From: Cytobacillus solani
GTDB taxonomy: Bacteria; Bacillota; Bacilli; Bacillales; Cytobacillaceae
Assembly: GCF_001420595.1 (NCBI RefSeq)
Contig: NZ_LJIX01000006.1
Coordinates: 2,589,058-2,653,057 of the forward strand
Length of the DNA: 64,000 nt
Direction of reading: 5' to 3'
Shown here piece by piece: positions 53,469 through 62,478 of the stretch (positions within the stretch are counted from its first letter, which is position 1; every line of letters starts with the position of its first letter). The position numbers and the translations under genes are program-made. The notes below the pieces were generated by a model. It worked only from the letters and a program-made list of their open reading frames with translations. It did no database searches and was not told the origin of the DNA.

Positions 53469-53564
53469 CTCACCGAATGTATGTTCTTTCGATAATTATA
53501 CTAAGAATTCGAGGAGTAATCAAATATCAACAATTACCTTTAACAGAGCCTATATAAAAAAAGA

Positions 53565-53590
53565 GCGTAATTCTTACTACAGAATTACGC
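53565..53590 (-). repeat. Dispersed hairpin repeat split by the IS1595 insertion
   Basis: GCGTAATTCT / AGAATTACGC around GTAGTA, then TCTTTTTTTATATA and the IS end; the matching flank AAGGGCCATTTAATGGAGG lies beyond the IS at about 51806-51824. Left of it on the minus strand is TTCAGCAATAGG. Confidence 0.65.
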
Positions 53591-53676
53591 CCTATTGCTG
53601 AAGTTTTAAAATTTAGTGAGATGATCGAAAGCAATTACAATTATGCGGAAAAAGCCAGGTTTGATTCTACAGCAGT

Positions 53677-54211
53677 TCAAATAGAATGTCCTTTCAATCT
53701 ATAGGTGAATTTCTTTTCGAACAATTGACAACCATTCGCCTGAAAGATGCGCTGCATAGGAATATTTTTATGTCCAGTTGCCCCTATATAATAAGTAGCT
53801 CCAATTTTTTAAGAAAGTGCAAGGAAAGTGTGTGAAGTGTTGAACCCCAACCTTTTCTAGTATCCCTCTGTGTTCTTTAAAAGAAGACAGATCTCGTTTA
53901 TAAAAATATTGTGTTTCCTGCTGCCAAAAATCGAAATCTTCAAGTAGATCAAGATAATCAGTGTTCACAGCCTCTTTTTCGTTTAAGACGATTGATACAG
54001 ATTGAGTCCCCTTCTCTGTTACATATTCCATCATCTCTTGCAGAAGTTTTTCAAAGTGTATTATTGAGGATATCCTTCCGATGTCCTCAATAACATAGTA
54101 ATTTGGTGTCCCATCAAGAATTTTTAACCCTAATGTTTTGAGCACTTCCAGTTTCCTTTCTATCGAAAATTCTTTGGTTAATGAACTAAAGTGAAAAACA
54201 AGCAGAACCAT
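53677..54211 (-). pseudogene. GNAT acetyltransferase with internal deletion and frameshift
   Basis: The N-terminal 120 residues (RKLEVLKTLGLKILDGTPNY, LLEDFDFWQQETQYFYKRDL) fit a two-part Bacillus GNAT. The expected acetyl-CoA domain is missing, and its end appears in another frame after 53810: YYIGATGHKNIPMQRIF, QANGCQLFEKKFTYRLKGHS and a stop. A deletion of about 110 codons with a frameshift explains both. Confidence 0.75.
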
Positions 54212-54412
54212 AGCTCATTAAATTGCTCGGTTCATTATGAGCACTCCCGATTGTTGAAGATCAAAAGTTAATAATTTCATTCGTAAAAAGTTTTTAACAA
54301 CAAGTCTACAATCTTCAATATATAATTTTGCCTGATGAAGATTTGTGTGATTTAAGTTATAAAAACAAATCCACCTCATAGTATCACAGAAGTAGTGGAT
54401 TCGTTTTTAAGT

Positions 54413-55567
54413 CTATTTATTTTTTTTATTTAAATAATCCTTATAGACTAAAACAGCAACAACAAGAAAGCTAAAACTAGCAATCCGAAAAATCATCTCT
54501 AAACTAATCCATTCAGCTAAAATACCGAATATGAATGCGCTAACTCCAACACCGACGTCGAAGCTAGAAAAAAAGGTTGCGTTAGCTGCGCCACTTTTTT
54601 CTTCACTTACATTTTGAACCGCCAGTGTTTGTAGACATGGCATAACCGTTCCATAACCTGCTCCAAATAAAATCGCCGCGATAATAAGATGAAAATCGTT
54701 AGTTGCAAAAGACAACACAACTAAAGATAAAAATCCTAAAATGGCAGACACTATGATAATAGACCAAGGTCCTTTTCTATCATACCATTTTCCTGTATAC
54801 GGACGTAGCAAAGTTGAGACTGTCGCATTGACAAGAAAAAACAGAAAAACATTATCCAAGTTCTGTTGTTCTCCAAAAACAACTAAGAACGTAATAATCG
54901 CTCCAAAACCAAGTGTTGTAATGACCGTCAGTAATGCTGGGAACCATACGCTTTTTTCAAAAATCATTTCAAAAAAACGAAATGGTTCTTTCTCTTTCTT
55001 TATCGGGGCGTGCGAATTTACGAATAAAAGTGCAATGAACGCTAATAGGCTTAGTATAACTGATGACCAAATTACAATGTCAAAAGAATAAAAGCCATAT
55101 ATAAAGATACCTAAACTCTGTGCAATAATCGCCCCGACTGTTGTTGAAATAGAGAAATACCCTAATCCTTCTCCTAAGCGTGACTTAGGAATCGAGTCGA
55201 CTGCTATTGTACTATTGACAGTTGTTGATACGCCCCATGCAGTACCATGAAAAAATCGTAACAATAGCAACATCCAAATAATGTTAAGAAAAGGATAAAC
55301 AAGGGTAATTATCATTAATAATGCACTAGCACCGATGGCTAAAGCTTTCCGTTTGTTATCAATTAGAAAGTATCCCACAAAAGGTCTGATTAATACAGCT
55401 CCTATCGTGAATAACGTTGTCACTAAACCTATTTGAATGGGTGACGCATCAAGGCTAATCATATAAGCCGGTAAAATAGGAAGCAACATTTCAAATCCAA
55501 TAAAAATTAAAAAGTTGCTAATAAATATGAAAAGAAATGATTTGTTTAATATTCTTTGATTTTCCAT
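54413..55567 (-). CDS. MFS exporter, probably drug efflux
   Basis: A 384-residue major facilitator with 12 hydrophobic segments. IGLVTTLFTIGAVLIRPFVGYF and DNKRKALAIGA form the motif A region after helix 2, ILFGAGYGTVMPCLQTLAV the helix 10 region; the set resembles YfmO/TetL-neighbouring drug exporters (12-helix DHA1). GAGGAA lies 8 nt before the ATG, just after a hairpin (GCGCTTCTGAATT / AATTTAGAAGCG). A 430-nt leader holding a peptide and terminator precedes it, arguing for antibiotic-induced expression. Substrate unknown. Confidence 0.85.
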   Translation of the reverse strand: MENQRILNKSFLFIFISNFLIFIGFEMLLPILPAYMISLDASPIQIGLVTTLFTIGAVLIRPFVGYFLIDNKRKALAIGASALLMIITLVYPFLNIIWMLLLLRFFHGTAWGVSTTVNSTIAVDSIPKSRLGEGLGYFSISTTVGAIIAQSLGIFIYGFYSFDIVIWSSVILSLLAFIALLFVNSHAPIKKEKEPFRFFEMIFEKSVWFPALLTVITTLGFGAIITFLVVFGEQQNLDNVFLFFLVNATVSTLLRPYTGKWYDRKGPWSIIIVSAILGFLSLVVLSFATNDFHLIIAAILFGAGYGTVMPCLQTLAVQNVSEEKSGAANATFFSSFDVGVGVSAFIFGILAEWISLEMIFRIASFSFLVVAVLVYKDYLNKKNK

Positions 55568-55762
55568 ATAGAGATTCCTCGCTTCTAAATTTTTTAAAAT
55601 TCAATTCAGAAGCGCCTGGAACACTGAAACGTTTCTATATTGCCTAAGTTTTTTAAGCACTGGCCTCACCCTTTCTAACGACATCTTTCTAGCTAACTTT
55701 TCATACCTCTCATCCAATAAGAGGCCTTGTATACATACTCAACTCAATCTTTTCTCCTTTAG

Positions 55763-56013
55763 AACAAAAAAAGACACCGGCGAAAACCGGCATCTAGTAA
55801 TTGTTTAGTTTTATTCAGAATGCACTAACAATTATATTGTCTTCTATAAACCTAAAATAAAAAGACAAAAAGTTTCCGGAAACTGTTTTCCATATGAAGT
55901 TTACTTAAAAAAGGACAGACTAATCCCGTGGTACGTAAATCTCCTAATTGTAAAAATGACTTTACTTCTAGTGCTATACTTCTGAAAACAGTTTCCATTA
56001 CTTTTTGCCTCCT
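55763..56013 (-). promoter_or_regulatory. Attenuator-like leader of the MFS gene
   Basis: Three mutually exclusive segments are visible: A, GGAAACTGTTTTC (55984-55996, at the peptide's start codon); B, GAAAACAGTTTCC (55878-55890), an exact complement of A; C, GGAAACT (55871-55877), which pairs with the end of B and is followed by TTTTGTCTTTTT. Further on is a second terminator, GATGCCGG / CCGGTGTC with seven T (55768-55796). A ribosome on segment A would free B for C. TTGCTT and TAAAAT 17 bp apart lie upstream near 56030-56070. Confidence 0.6.
55852..55998 (-). CDS. 48-residue leader peptide of the MFS exporter
   Basis: AGGAGG lies 9 nt before the ATG. The peptide starts METVFRSIALEVKSFLQLGD and ends RKLFVFLF; its first four codons and codons 36-41 contain the two complementary segments of the attenuator. 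Hydrophilic middle, no known domain. Position and RBS argue for a regulatory peptide. Confidence 0.6.
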   Translation of the reverse strand: METVFRSIALEVKSFLQLGDLRTTGLVCPFLSKLHMENSFRKLFVFLF

Positions 56014-56191
56014 TTCTCACTGATTAATTTTATCTATTTTAGTGTATTTTGATAAAAAAAGCAACCACCTTAGAGTTCATTATTGGCATGGTTATCCTAT
56101 TAGGTAAAGCTGAACTGATATTTTATCGGTCATATTCATAAATGGTAGAATTACTTGAAATTATTCCATTATATGGCCATTAAATGAAAAT

Positions 56192-56220
56192 AAGCGCTAA
56201 TCCTTAACTCTAGGAAAGCT
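56192..56220 (-). repeat. Degenerate dispersed hairpin repeat copy
   Basis: Minus strand AGCTTTCCTAGAGTTAAGG then ATTAGCGCTTATTTTC, 25 nt past the small membrane gene. Confidence 0.45.
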
Positions 56221-56242
56221 CCAGTTTCTGGAAGGTAGCTAT

Positions 56243-56560
56243 TTATGAATGATTGGTTCTTTTCTTACTGTAAATTCCATAAGCAACACATCCAAATAAT
56301 AAGCCTATTCCAGCTCCTAAACTAACTGTAAAAAGTAGAGAGGTTGAGAAAAACATGTTAAAAATTACACCGATAGCACTACCAAAAAGCATTCCCAGTG
56401 GTATTAAACTATCTAATAAATCTTGAGCGCCCTTTGATTTATTCTTACCTAGGTTCCCTTGGTCATATTTATGTTTGAGCCTTTTAACTACAAACACTGC
56501 AATCCCTCCCACTATTACGACAGGTAGTACAATACGAATAATTCCCATGAATAACCCCAT
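56243..56560 (-). CDS. Small membrane protein, 105 residues
   Basis: Three helices: about 5-23, 52-70 and 75-95, with a Gly-rich third helix (LGAGIGLLFGCVAYGIY) and a basic loop KRLKHKYDQGNLGKNKSKG. TTGGAG lies 8 nt before the ATG. Family unknown. Confidence 0.65.
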   Translation of the reverse strand: MGLFMGIIRIVLPVVIVGGIAVFVVKRLKHKYDQGNLGKNKSKGAQDLLDSLIPLGMLFGSAIGVIFNMFFSTSLLFTVSLGAGIGLLFGCVAYGIYSKKRTNHS

Positions 56561-56689
56561 GTTTTAATCTCCAATCACTTTTTAATCTGATTTAATTTTA
56601 ACATAAATTTTTCCACAATCTCGCCAATTAATAAAAAGGACATATTCAACATAAATAGTACTATTCTCTACTTGAATTAACCTGACCGA

Positions 56690-56742
56690 TAGTTGAATTG
56701 CTTCAACAAAAAACAGCAATACCCCTTCGCCCCCGTTAGTTT
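56690..56742 (-). repeat. Dispersed repeat copy after the alpha/beta hydrolase
   Basis: Minus strand AACTAACGGGGGCGAAGG immediately after the hydrolase stop, a hairpin region with TTGCTGTTTTTTG, then TTCAACTATCGGTCAGG. Both flanking direct repeats are clear although the stem is weak. Confidence 0.65.
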
Positions 56743-57365
56743 TAAAATTCATTTATATCAGAAATTACACTTTTTAATATTTCAATAGATGTTATGGGTT
56801 CTTTATCAAGCTCTAAACTGTGATTTCCACCATCAACCACTTTTAATATAAGATTTTGATTAGTTTTCAATTTTTCAAAGCGTTCCACAATAAAACAAAA
56901 ATGATCTTTTTCTCCAAAAATACAAAGTCCTTTATGATCACTGTTAACCATTGCATTAAATACGACATCATTTTGTAGTAATGGAGTCAACCATACTACT
57001 TTAGCATCTTTCAACATTGTATGATCGAGCAGATAACTCAAAGCTTTAGTTCCGATTGATTTAGCCACTACATAATAATTACTGTATTTCTTGTCCTTAA
57101 TTGCGTTGTCGATTGCTAGTTGTACATCTCTTGCAAAATCCCTTTCATTTAGAACAGACATTTCTTGCCTACTAAATATATAGTTAATGTGTAATACATC
57201 AAAACCTTTATTGTAAAATAACCCAGATGTAAAGTGTAACAATGGAGCTTGTGTTGTGTAACCCGCTCCTGGTAACACAATAACTAAGTTAGTTGTTTCT
57301 TCTTTTTGCTCAATCAATCTAAAAGGGATATTTTTAGAACCTATAATTTCATTATTGTTCATCAT
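56742..57365 (-). CDS. Alpha/beta-hydrolase-fold protein
   Basis: A 207-residue hydrolase-like protein. LVIVLPGAGYTTQAPLLHF is the oxyanion region, YYVVAKSIGTKALSYLL the nucleophile elbow (A-K-S-I-G, with Ser at about 106), IFGEKDHF the acid and GGNHSLELD the His. I take ATG 57365, after GGGGAGTGAG. A small lone hydrolase; substrate unknown. Confidence 0.8.
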   Translation of the reverse strand: MMNNNEIIGSKNIPFRLIEQKEETTNLVIVLPGAGYTTQAPLLHFTSGLFYNKGFDVLHINYIFSRQEMSVLNERDFARDVQLAIDNAIKDKKYSNYYVVAKSIGTKALSYLLDHTMLKDAKVVWLTPLLQNDVVFNAMVNSDHKGLCIFGEKDHFCFIVERFEKLKTNQNLILKVVDGGNHSLELDKEPITSIEILKSVISDINEF

Positions 57366-57427
57366 TTTCTCACTCCCCACAACATTATAATTCTTCCCTA
57401 TTCTTCACTATAAACCAATATTCCTTC

Positions 57428-57445
57428 TTCGTGACAACTGCCCGC
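57428..57445 (-). repeat. Hairpin-less dispersed repeat
   Basis: GCTAGCGGGCAGTTGTCA on the minus strand lies between comB and the hydrolase; it looks like the left flank fused directly to the right flank, as at 47145. Confidence 0.5.
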
Positions 57446-57509
57446 TAGCTTAAATACATTATTTCATAATATTTCATTTAAGCGCAGGTTTGTTTGAAGA
57501 AAGACTTTG

Positions 57510-58259
57510 TCATGATGAAACCACAAAATGATCTTTATGTAATATTGGCACTGTTTGATAAACATTTAATTGACTACTATGCTTTACATCAGCTTCAAAT
57601 CCTCGTTCACGCAGTTCTCTTCCACTTCCACCTTCCCAAATCAATGCATCTATTTTTTGTTTTGTATTATGGAATGCACCAATACAAACTTCTGCTTCGG
57701 GTGATTTTTCCCCTTCTAAGTAAGATAGAATAGCACCAGCACCTAAATAATCTTCAATTGATGGTCGAAGAGTATCTTCAAATTCTCTTACGTTACTCCA
57801 TTGTTCACCACAAGGGACGACAGTAATATTTGCTTGAGTTTGTAATCTTAATTGATTTGCAACTAATGCCACTGATGAGGCATTCAGTAAAGAACCAATC
57901 AATAGTGCGGGAACCTTAGATGCAACCCAGGTGCAAAATGCACCATTAAGTGAAGACAAAACATACTTCCTTTTTGTATGTTCTTTATTAAAGGAAACTG
58001 GTGATAATGTGGGTTTTCCTATTTTAGCTGCCTCTGCTCTTCCTAAAATATATTCAGCCCCCAATTTGTCAGCGTATTCTTTCCCGTCTAAATTAGGAGG
58101 ATAAGGATATATTATTGCTCCATTGTTTAAAGCAGATATAACTGTTGTTGAAAAACTTAGAACATCAACGATTATAATAATATCGCCACGTTCAGCTGCT
58201 TCTCTTGCACCTCGTTTACCCCATTCCACACGACAAACATATGGGGATTGATCAAACAT
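57510..58259 (-). CDS. comB: 2-phosphosulfolactate phosphatase (ComB) family protein
   Basis: A 249-residue Mg-dependent acid phosphatase of the ComB family, which removes phosphate from 2-phosphosulfolactate in coenzyme M and sulfolactate synthesis. Family blocks: GDIIIIVDVLSFSTTVISAL, GRAEAAKIGKPTLSPVS, SSLNGAFCTWVAS and IEDYLGAGAIL. I take ATG 58259 after AGAGGTG. Sulfolactate is made during Bacillus sporulation, so that role is possible, but no partner gene (comA) is near. Confidence 0.85.
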   Translation of the reverse strand: MFDQSPYVCRVEWGKRGAREAAERGDIIIIVDVLSFSTTVISALNNGAIIYPYPPNLDGKEYADKLGAEYILGRAEAAKIGKPTLSPVSFNKEHTKRKYVLSSLNGAFCTWVASKVPALLIGSLLNASSVALVANQLRLQTQANITVVPCGEQWSNVREFEDTLRPSIEDYLGAGAILSYLEGEKSPEAEVCIGAFHNTKQKIDALIWEGGSGRELRERGFEADVKHSSQLNVYQTVPILHKDHFVVSS

Positions 58260-58446
58260 CAAACCATCACCTCTATCGGAAATATAATTCCTCATTAAAC
58301 TCTTTCTGTTACTTTAAAAAGAAAAAAGCGCTCATGTCGCTTTAAAATAAAGTTTGTACAAACACACCTTATAAACCGGCATTTTATGATAAATAAAAAG
58401 AATCCATTTTGAAAAAATATTCAAATCAAAGGCTGCTACAAAAAGA

Positions 58447-59520
58447 CTAAATATTTCGTGCCTCATACTCAAATGGTTCTTCACATGTGAAAACTTCATG
58501 GAAAAACCCAAAATACGGGATATCATCTTCAAGGCATTTTATGCAATATGCCAGCCTCTCATCACACTTCGTCTCTTCACCGTTGTTCCGCATTACCTCG
58601 AATGCATCTACAATATTCTCTATGAGGATTATTTGGATGAATAAAGACAATTTATCCAACATCGAATCTTCGATTTTGGTCTCGGATGTGTATCCCACGA
58701 GTACTGTTCTGAAATAATCATTCATAAAGTTTTTTCGTTTACCGGCGTCTGGCTCAAATTGTATCCAGCCCATTCCGAGTGTCCAGAGATTTGCCAAGTC
58801 ATACATATACCAACAAAAACATGAATTATCGAAATCAAATACAGTGATTTGTCCGGTATCAAAGTCAATCATATAATTACCATCACTATAATCAAAATGT
58901 ACCATCCCGAAAGTCTCAGAGTTCTTGTCCAATCGTTCTAAAGTTTTAAGGAGCTCTACCATCTTCTCCTTAAGCAGTGATAACGTACCAGGTATCAGTT
59001 TATCGATATACTCTACATTGTATTTATCAAAGAAACTATACCGGCGATGGACGGGAGCATAGCCTTTCGACAATTGGTGCAGCTTACCCAGAACTTTACC
59101 GCAGTTATAATAGTATTCCGTAATAGGAACTCCTTCGCGATATTGATAATGATTTTCAACCAGCCTTTTTCCCCTAGCCTTTTCGAACAGGCAGACAAAA
59201 AAGGTGTGATTATTATGAGTGATCTCTTCCACTAGATTTCCCTTCCTGGAGCTGATCACATTCGAGACATTACCGCCATGCTCGAATAAATATTGGATAT
59301 ATTCAACTTCGCCCAACAGATCCTCTCGGCTCCTGTCATTTAAATAGGTGATTCTGAGTATTTTTGCACTAGCGCCCTCTTTCTCACAGTTATAAACGAC
59401 ATTCCGCCCTCCTGCATGAGCATTAATTAGACTTGTTTCATAACCTTCCAACTCATACAACTCTGATACTAGTGGAAGTAAATAAGCTTCGCATATTTCA
59501 GCAACCTCATTATGAGTCAT
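58447..59520 (-). CDS. Phosphotransferase (APH) family protein
   Basis: A 357-residue small-molecule kinase: GMVHFDYSDGNYMIDFDTGQITVFDFDNSCFCWYMYDLANLW contains the catalytic Asp loop and metal-binding FDFD. RGKRLVENHYQYREG and KVLGKLHQLSKGYAPVHRR follow the pattern of YtmP/CotS-like and homoserine-kinase-like enzymes. AGGGAG lies 7 nt before the ATG. Substrate unknown; resistance to an aminoglycoside is one option only. Confidence 0.86.
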   Translation of the reverse strand: MTHNEVAEICEAYLLPLVSELYELEGYETSLINAHAGGRNVVYNCEKEGASAKILRITYLNDRSREDLLGEVEYIQYLFEHGGNVSNVISSRKGNLVEEITHNNHTFFVCLFEKARGKRLVENHYQYREGVPITEYYYNCGKVLGKLHQLSKGYAPVHRRYSFFDKYNVEYIDKLIPGTLSLLKEKMVELLKTLERLDKNSETFGMVHFDYSDGNYMIDFDTGQITVFDFDNSCFCWYMYDLANLWTLGMGWIQFEPDAGKRKNFMNDYFRTVLVGYTSETKIEDSMLDKLSLFIQIILIENIVDAFEVMRNNGEETKCDERLAYCIKCLEDDIPYFGFFHEVFTCEEPFEYEARNI

Positions 59521-59524
59521 GAAT

Positions 59525-59830
59525 CTTCTCCCTTAGCTACTAAAGTAGTTAAAAACTCTGGTAGTAATGATTTGAAGGATCTGCATCCTTCGTGCATAAG
59601 TTCCAATTAAATTAACTCCTGACTACAAAATTTTATAAGCTGATTAAAAGTATTCTATAAATTCCACATATCCCTTTTTTCTATTGAAATAATTGTTCGA
59701 TAAATAATTGCTTATTGTACTAACTGTACTTTACTTTAAGTACATTTCTCCACAATCTCTTCTAAACATTAACATAGATACCCATTTTTCTTAAAAGGCG
59801 TTGTTTAACAATCTGGCCCTTTTCATGAAG
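59525..59830. other. Intergenic stretch without a recognisable gene
   Basis: A/T-rich DNA between the phosphotransferase and the amidase remnant; nothing certain apart from the hairpin at 59834. Confidence 0.4.
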
Positions 59831-59833
59831 AAA

Positions 59834-59861
59834 GACGCTTTCCTTATTTCAGAAAAACGCC
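59834..59861 (-). repeat. Dispersed hairpin repeat copy after the amidase remnant
   Basis: GGGGCGTTTTTCT / GGAAAGCGTC around GAAATAA, then TTTCTTCATGAAAAGGGCC; preceded by CTATTCAAGAAAA. 80 nt past the remnant. Confidence 0.6.
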
Positions 59862-59943
59862 CCTTTTCTTGAATAGAAAAACAATAGTTCCAGAGAACAT
59901 CATTTAAAGTATTCATTTCTAAATTCGTACTTTATTAAGGAGA

Positions 59944-60803
59944 TTACTCTCTAATAAATAATTGATTTCGTTCAATAATCTCCTTACACTTCTTAAATCC
60001 GTCTTTTTTCTTACTATATACAGGAAAACATAGATCCCAATTTCCTAATATAACTGTTTCAAGAGAAGGAAAGAAAAAATTCGAAAAATATAGTTCTTTA
60101 ACTGAAAGGTACGGTCCTGCTGTATCCTGAGAATATGTAAAAGGGATAATACCACTGCGGCTTATTAAACCAACAGTGGGTTTAATGCCAACGACTGAGT
60201 TTTGAATTGCAGGACTGAGAATGGAGGCATCCGTTTCAGTTCCTACCGATAAAACTGAAAAATTCGAAGCAACTGCCACTGCGAACCCTGAACTTGAACC
60301 ACCAACAAAAAGTGTTGGATCCCCATATGGGTTTAATGTTTGTCCGCCTCTTGAACTGTATCCTGCCCACATTTCACTAGACATTCCATTTGCTAATTCT
60401 GTCATGTTTGCCTTACCTAATATAACAGCTCCTGCCTCACGAAGTTTTTTCACAATAAATGCATCCTGTCTAGCTAAATGGTTTTCTAATGCAATGGTTC
60501 CCGCCTCGTATGCATGGAATCCTTTGTTTCTATATTGTCTTTCAGGACAACCGGAATGCCGTGTAATGGCCCCCTAACGCCTTTTAATTTCCTTTCATTA
60601 TCTAGTCCTTCTGCAATAAATATCGCTTCAGGATTTATTTCAAGCATGGAATTAATTTTTGGTCCATTCTGGTCATACTTTGCAATTCTATACAAATAAT
60701 ACATAACTAATTCTTTTGAAGTTATTTCTCCGTTATCCATAGCTACTTGAATCTCATGAATTGACAGTTCTTCTCTAAAAAAACTTTTAAAACATATCAC
60801 CAT
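59944..60803 (-). pseudogene. Amidase-signature family gene, frameshifted and internally deleted
   Basis: The first part (60486-60803) reads SIHEIQVAMDNGEITSKELV and [18 protein letters not shown], with the catalytic Lys; a one-base shift then gives [20 protein letters not shown] joined to [19 protein letters not shown] and [15 protein letters not shown] (59944-60453), the second Lys-Ser region. After [17 protein letters not shown] the normal 200-residue middle is missing. Full amidases of this type have about 480 residues. It is clearly inactive. Confidence 0.85.
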
Positions 60804-60915
60804 TACAGTAAACCAGTCCTAATGTTTTTTATGATCCTATTTATAATTTCTATAGTTGCATTAAGAAATGGATCTAAGTCAATATCTTGGACATAAAAAA
60901 GTTAAGTCCCATTCC

Positions 60916-61788
60916 TTATGCTGCTCGGCATAATGTTTCTACTTCATCTGGTATTAAATAGTTTATTGCGCCATGAATTCGCTTTCGGTTGTACCAGCTT
61001 TCAATGTAAGTAAATAAGGCTACTTTTGCAGTTTCAAAGTCCAGATATCGGTTCCTATAAACCTCTTCTTTTTTCAATGTTGCATGAAATGATTCCATAC
61101 ATGCATTGTCATACGGACAACCTTTTCGACTAAACGATTGAATGAATCCATGTTGCTTTAACTGCTTTTGGAATGCTTCACTCGTATATTGTGTGCCTAA
61201 ATCCGTATGCAAAATAACCCCTTCATTAGGGTCTTGATTTTGAATGGCATTGTCTAGTGCTTGTGTAACCAATTCAACCGTCATTTGTCGGGCAAAGTTA
61301 TATCCTACGATTTTCTTAGAATGAAGGTCTAGCACTGAAGCTAAGTAACACCAGCCATCTTTATGTGTGTGAATATATGTAATATCAGCTACCCATTTCT
61401 CATTAATAGAGGTTGTTTGAAAATCCTGCTCTAATCTGTTTTCACGTTCTTCTATAAGACTTTAAAATGATGCAGGACGATATTTTTTAACAATAATAGA
61501 ACGAACTCCAGCCTGTTTCATTAAGCGTTGTACACGTTTGATGCTCACCTGAAATCCTTCTTTACGCAATAAGTAATGAATTTTAGGAGCTCCATAACGA
61601 CCCTTACTTGCTTTATGGATTTCTCGGATACGTTTGGTTATTTCCTCATTTTCTATTTGATAGGCCGAAGGCATTTTATGGGCAGCTTGATAATAAGTAC
61701 TTTTAGGCAACTTTAATACACGACACATGGTTTGAACAGGATAGTGTGCCTTTTCTTCATTGATATGTTCGATAATTTCTTGATCCAT
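60916..61788 (-). pseudogene. IS3-family transposase OrfB with internal stop
   Basis: The integrase core of an IS150-group transposase. HTH_21 part IREIHKASKGRYGAPKIHYLL, then KKYRPASF, a TAA at 61462-61464, and in the same frame SLIEERENRLEQDF, NEKWVADITYIHT, LHTDLGTQYTSEAF and CPYDNACMESFHATLKKEE, i.e. the full DDE set. Only the one nonsense codon separates the halves. A slippery A-AAA-AAG before the orfA stop would feed ribosomes into this frame. Confidence 0.87.
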
Positions 61789-62057
61789 TACTTTTTCGCG
61801 AATATGGTCATAGCCTTTTTTAATATTTCTACCTCTTGTTTTAAACGTAAATTTTCTTTTTGAATAGCTGCGATTTCAGCGGGTGTTAATGACTCATTTC
61901 CCCCAATAGGAGAATGCACTTTAATCCATTTATAAATAGTTACTTCTGAGACACCATATTCGCTAGCAAGCTGGTTGACGGGAGTACCAGCACGATAAAG
62001 TTCAACAATCGTTTCTTTGAATTCTTGATTGTAACGTTTTTGTTTCATAACGGACAC
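61788..62057 (-). CDS. IS3-family transposase OrfA
   Basis: An 89-residue DNA-binding protein with the helix-turn-helix NQEFKETIVELYRAGTPVNQLASEYGVSEVTIYKW and a leucine zipper (EIAAIQKENLRLKQEVEILKKA). Its stop overlaps the orfB start (TAATG). Normally fused to OrfB by -1 frameshifting; intact here, though its partner is broken. Confidence 0.9.
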   Translation of the reverse strand: MSVMKQKRYNQEFKETIVELYRAGTPVNQLASEYGVSEVTIYKWIKVHSPIGGNESLTPAEIAAIQKENLRLKQEVEILKKAMTIFAKK

Positions 62058-62109
62058 GTCCTCTCTTAATTTCTAGGATAAGGACTTAACTAAAATGTGT
62101 CCATACTTC

Positions 62110-62430
62110 TATACTAGCTCCAAAATCCTGTTTACTATTTGATATATAGGTATATAAGGCATTACTTACCTAAGTTATTACACAATCTGAACTTTAACAT
62201 AAAGAAAGAGTGTAATTCTTGCAGCAGAATTGCAGCTGTCTATTGAATAATCTTAGTATTTGACATTAAATACTAAAGTGGATATTATAGATATATTAAG
62301 TCCGTAATAAGAATTGTCATTTTAAGTTAACATTAGTAACGACTAGAATCATAAAAGAATAGTAGATCTGGTTAACAAAATGAATAAAAACATCTATATT
62401 AATCATAATGTCTTATATCTAAATTACAGA
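62110..62430. other. Intergenic stretch with one repeat-like hairpin
   Basis: A hairpin GTAATTCTT/AGAATTGCA-like at 62210-62233 is a degenerate dispersed repeat copy (minus strand CTGCAATTCTGCTGC). Otherwise empty upstream of the flavoprotein. Confidence 0.4.
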
Positions 62431-62441
62431 TATTAAAACTC

Positions 62442-62459
62442 TATAATATGCATTATAGA
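62442..62459 (+). promoter_or_regulatory. Operator-like palindrome over the flavoprotein promoter
   Basis: CTATAAT-ATGC-ATTATAG is an inverted repeat containing a TATAAT -10 hexamer; no good -35 is present, which fits a regulated promoter. Confidence 0.4.
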
Positions 62460-62478
62460 TAAGAGAGGATAATAATTG

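Larger units (their letters stand above)
51833..53550 (-). mobile_element. Complete IS1595-family element with passenger gene
   Basis: 1718 bp bounded by inverted ends. Both begin GGCTCTGTTAAA inward and share about 22 of the first 30 bases. Inside are an intact transposase (52431-53468) and, downstream in the same direction, a GNAT gene. The element landed inside or beside a dispersed hairpin repeat whose hairpin now lies at 53565. Confidence 0.92.
51825..53558. repeat. 8-bp target-site duplication TATATAAA
   Basis: TATATAAA occurs at 51825-51832 and again at 53551-53558, directly outside the IS1595 ends. Eight-bp duplications are typical of IS1595-family elements. It dates insertion as recent enough to stay perfect. 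Confidence 0.9.
60889..62103 (-). mobile_element. IS3-family element (IS150-like), inactive
   Basis: 1215 bp with inverted ends TGGACATAAAAAAGTTAAGTCC and TGGACACATTTTAGTTAAGTCC in inward reading, TG...CA type. No matching target duplication is seen (ATCT and TACT outside). It carries orfA and an orfB interrupted by a stop. It lies directly behind the amidase remnant's 5' end. Confidence 0.88.

Noticed and set aside
61462-61464. Programmed stop read-through in the IS3 orfB
   Set aside because: IS3 elements use frameshifting between orfA and orfB, not stop suppression within orfB; a nonsense mutation is simpler.
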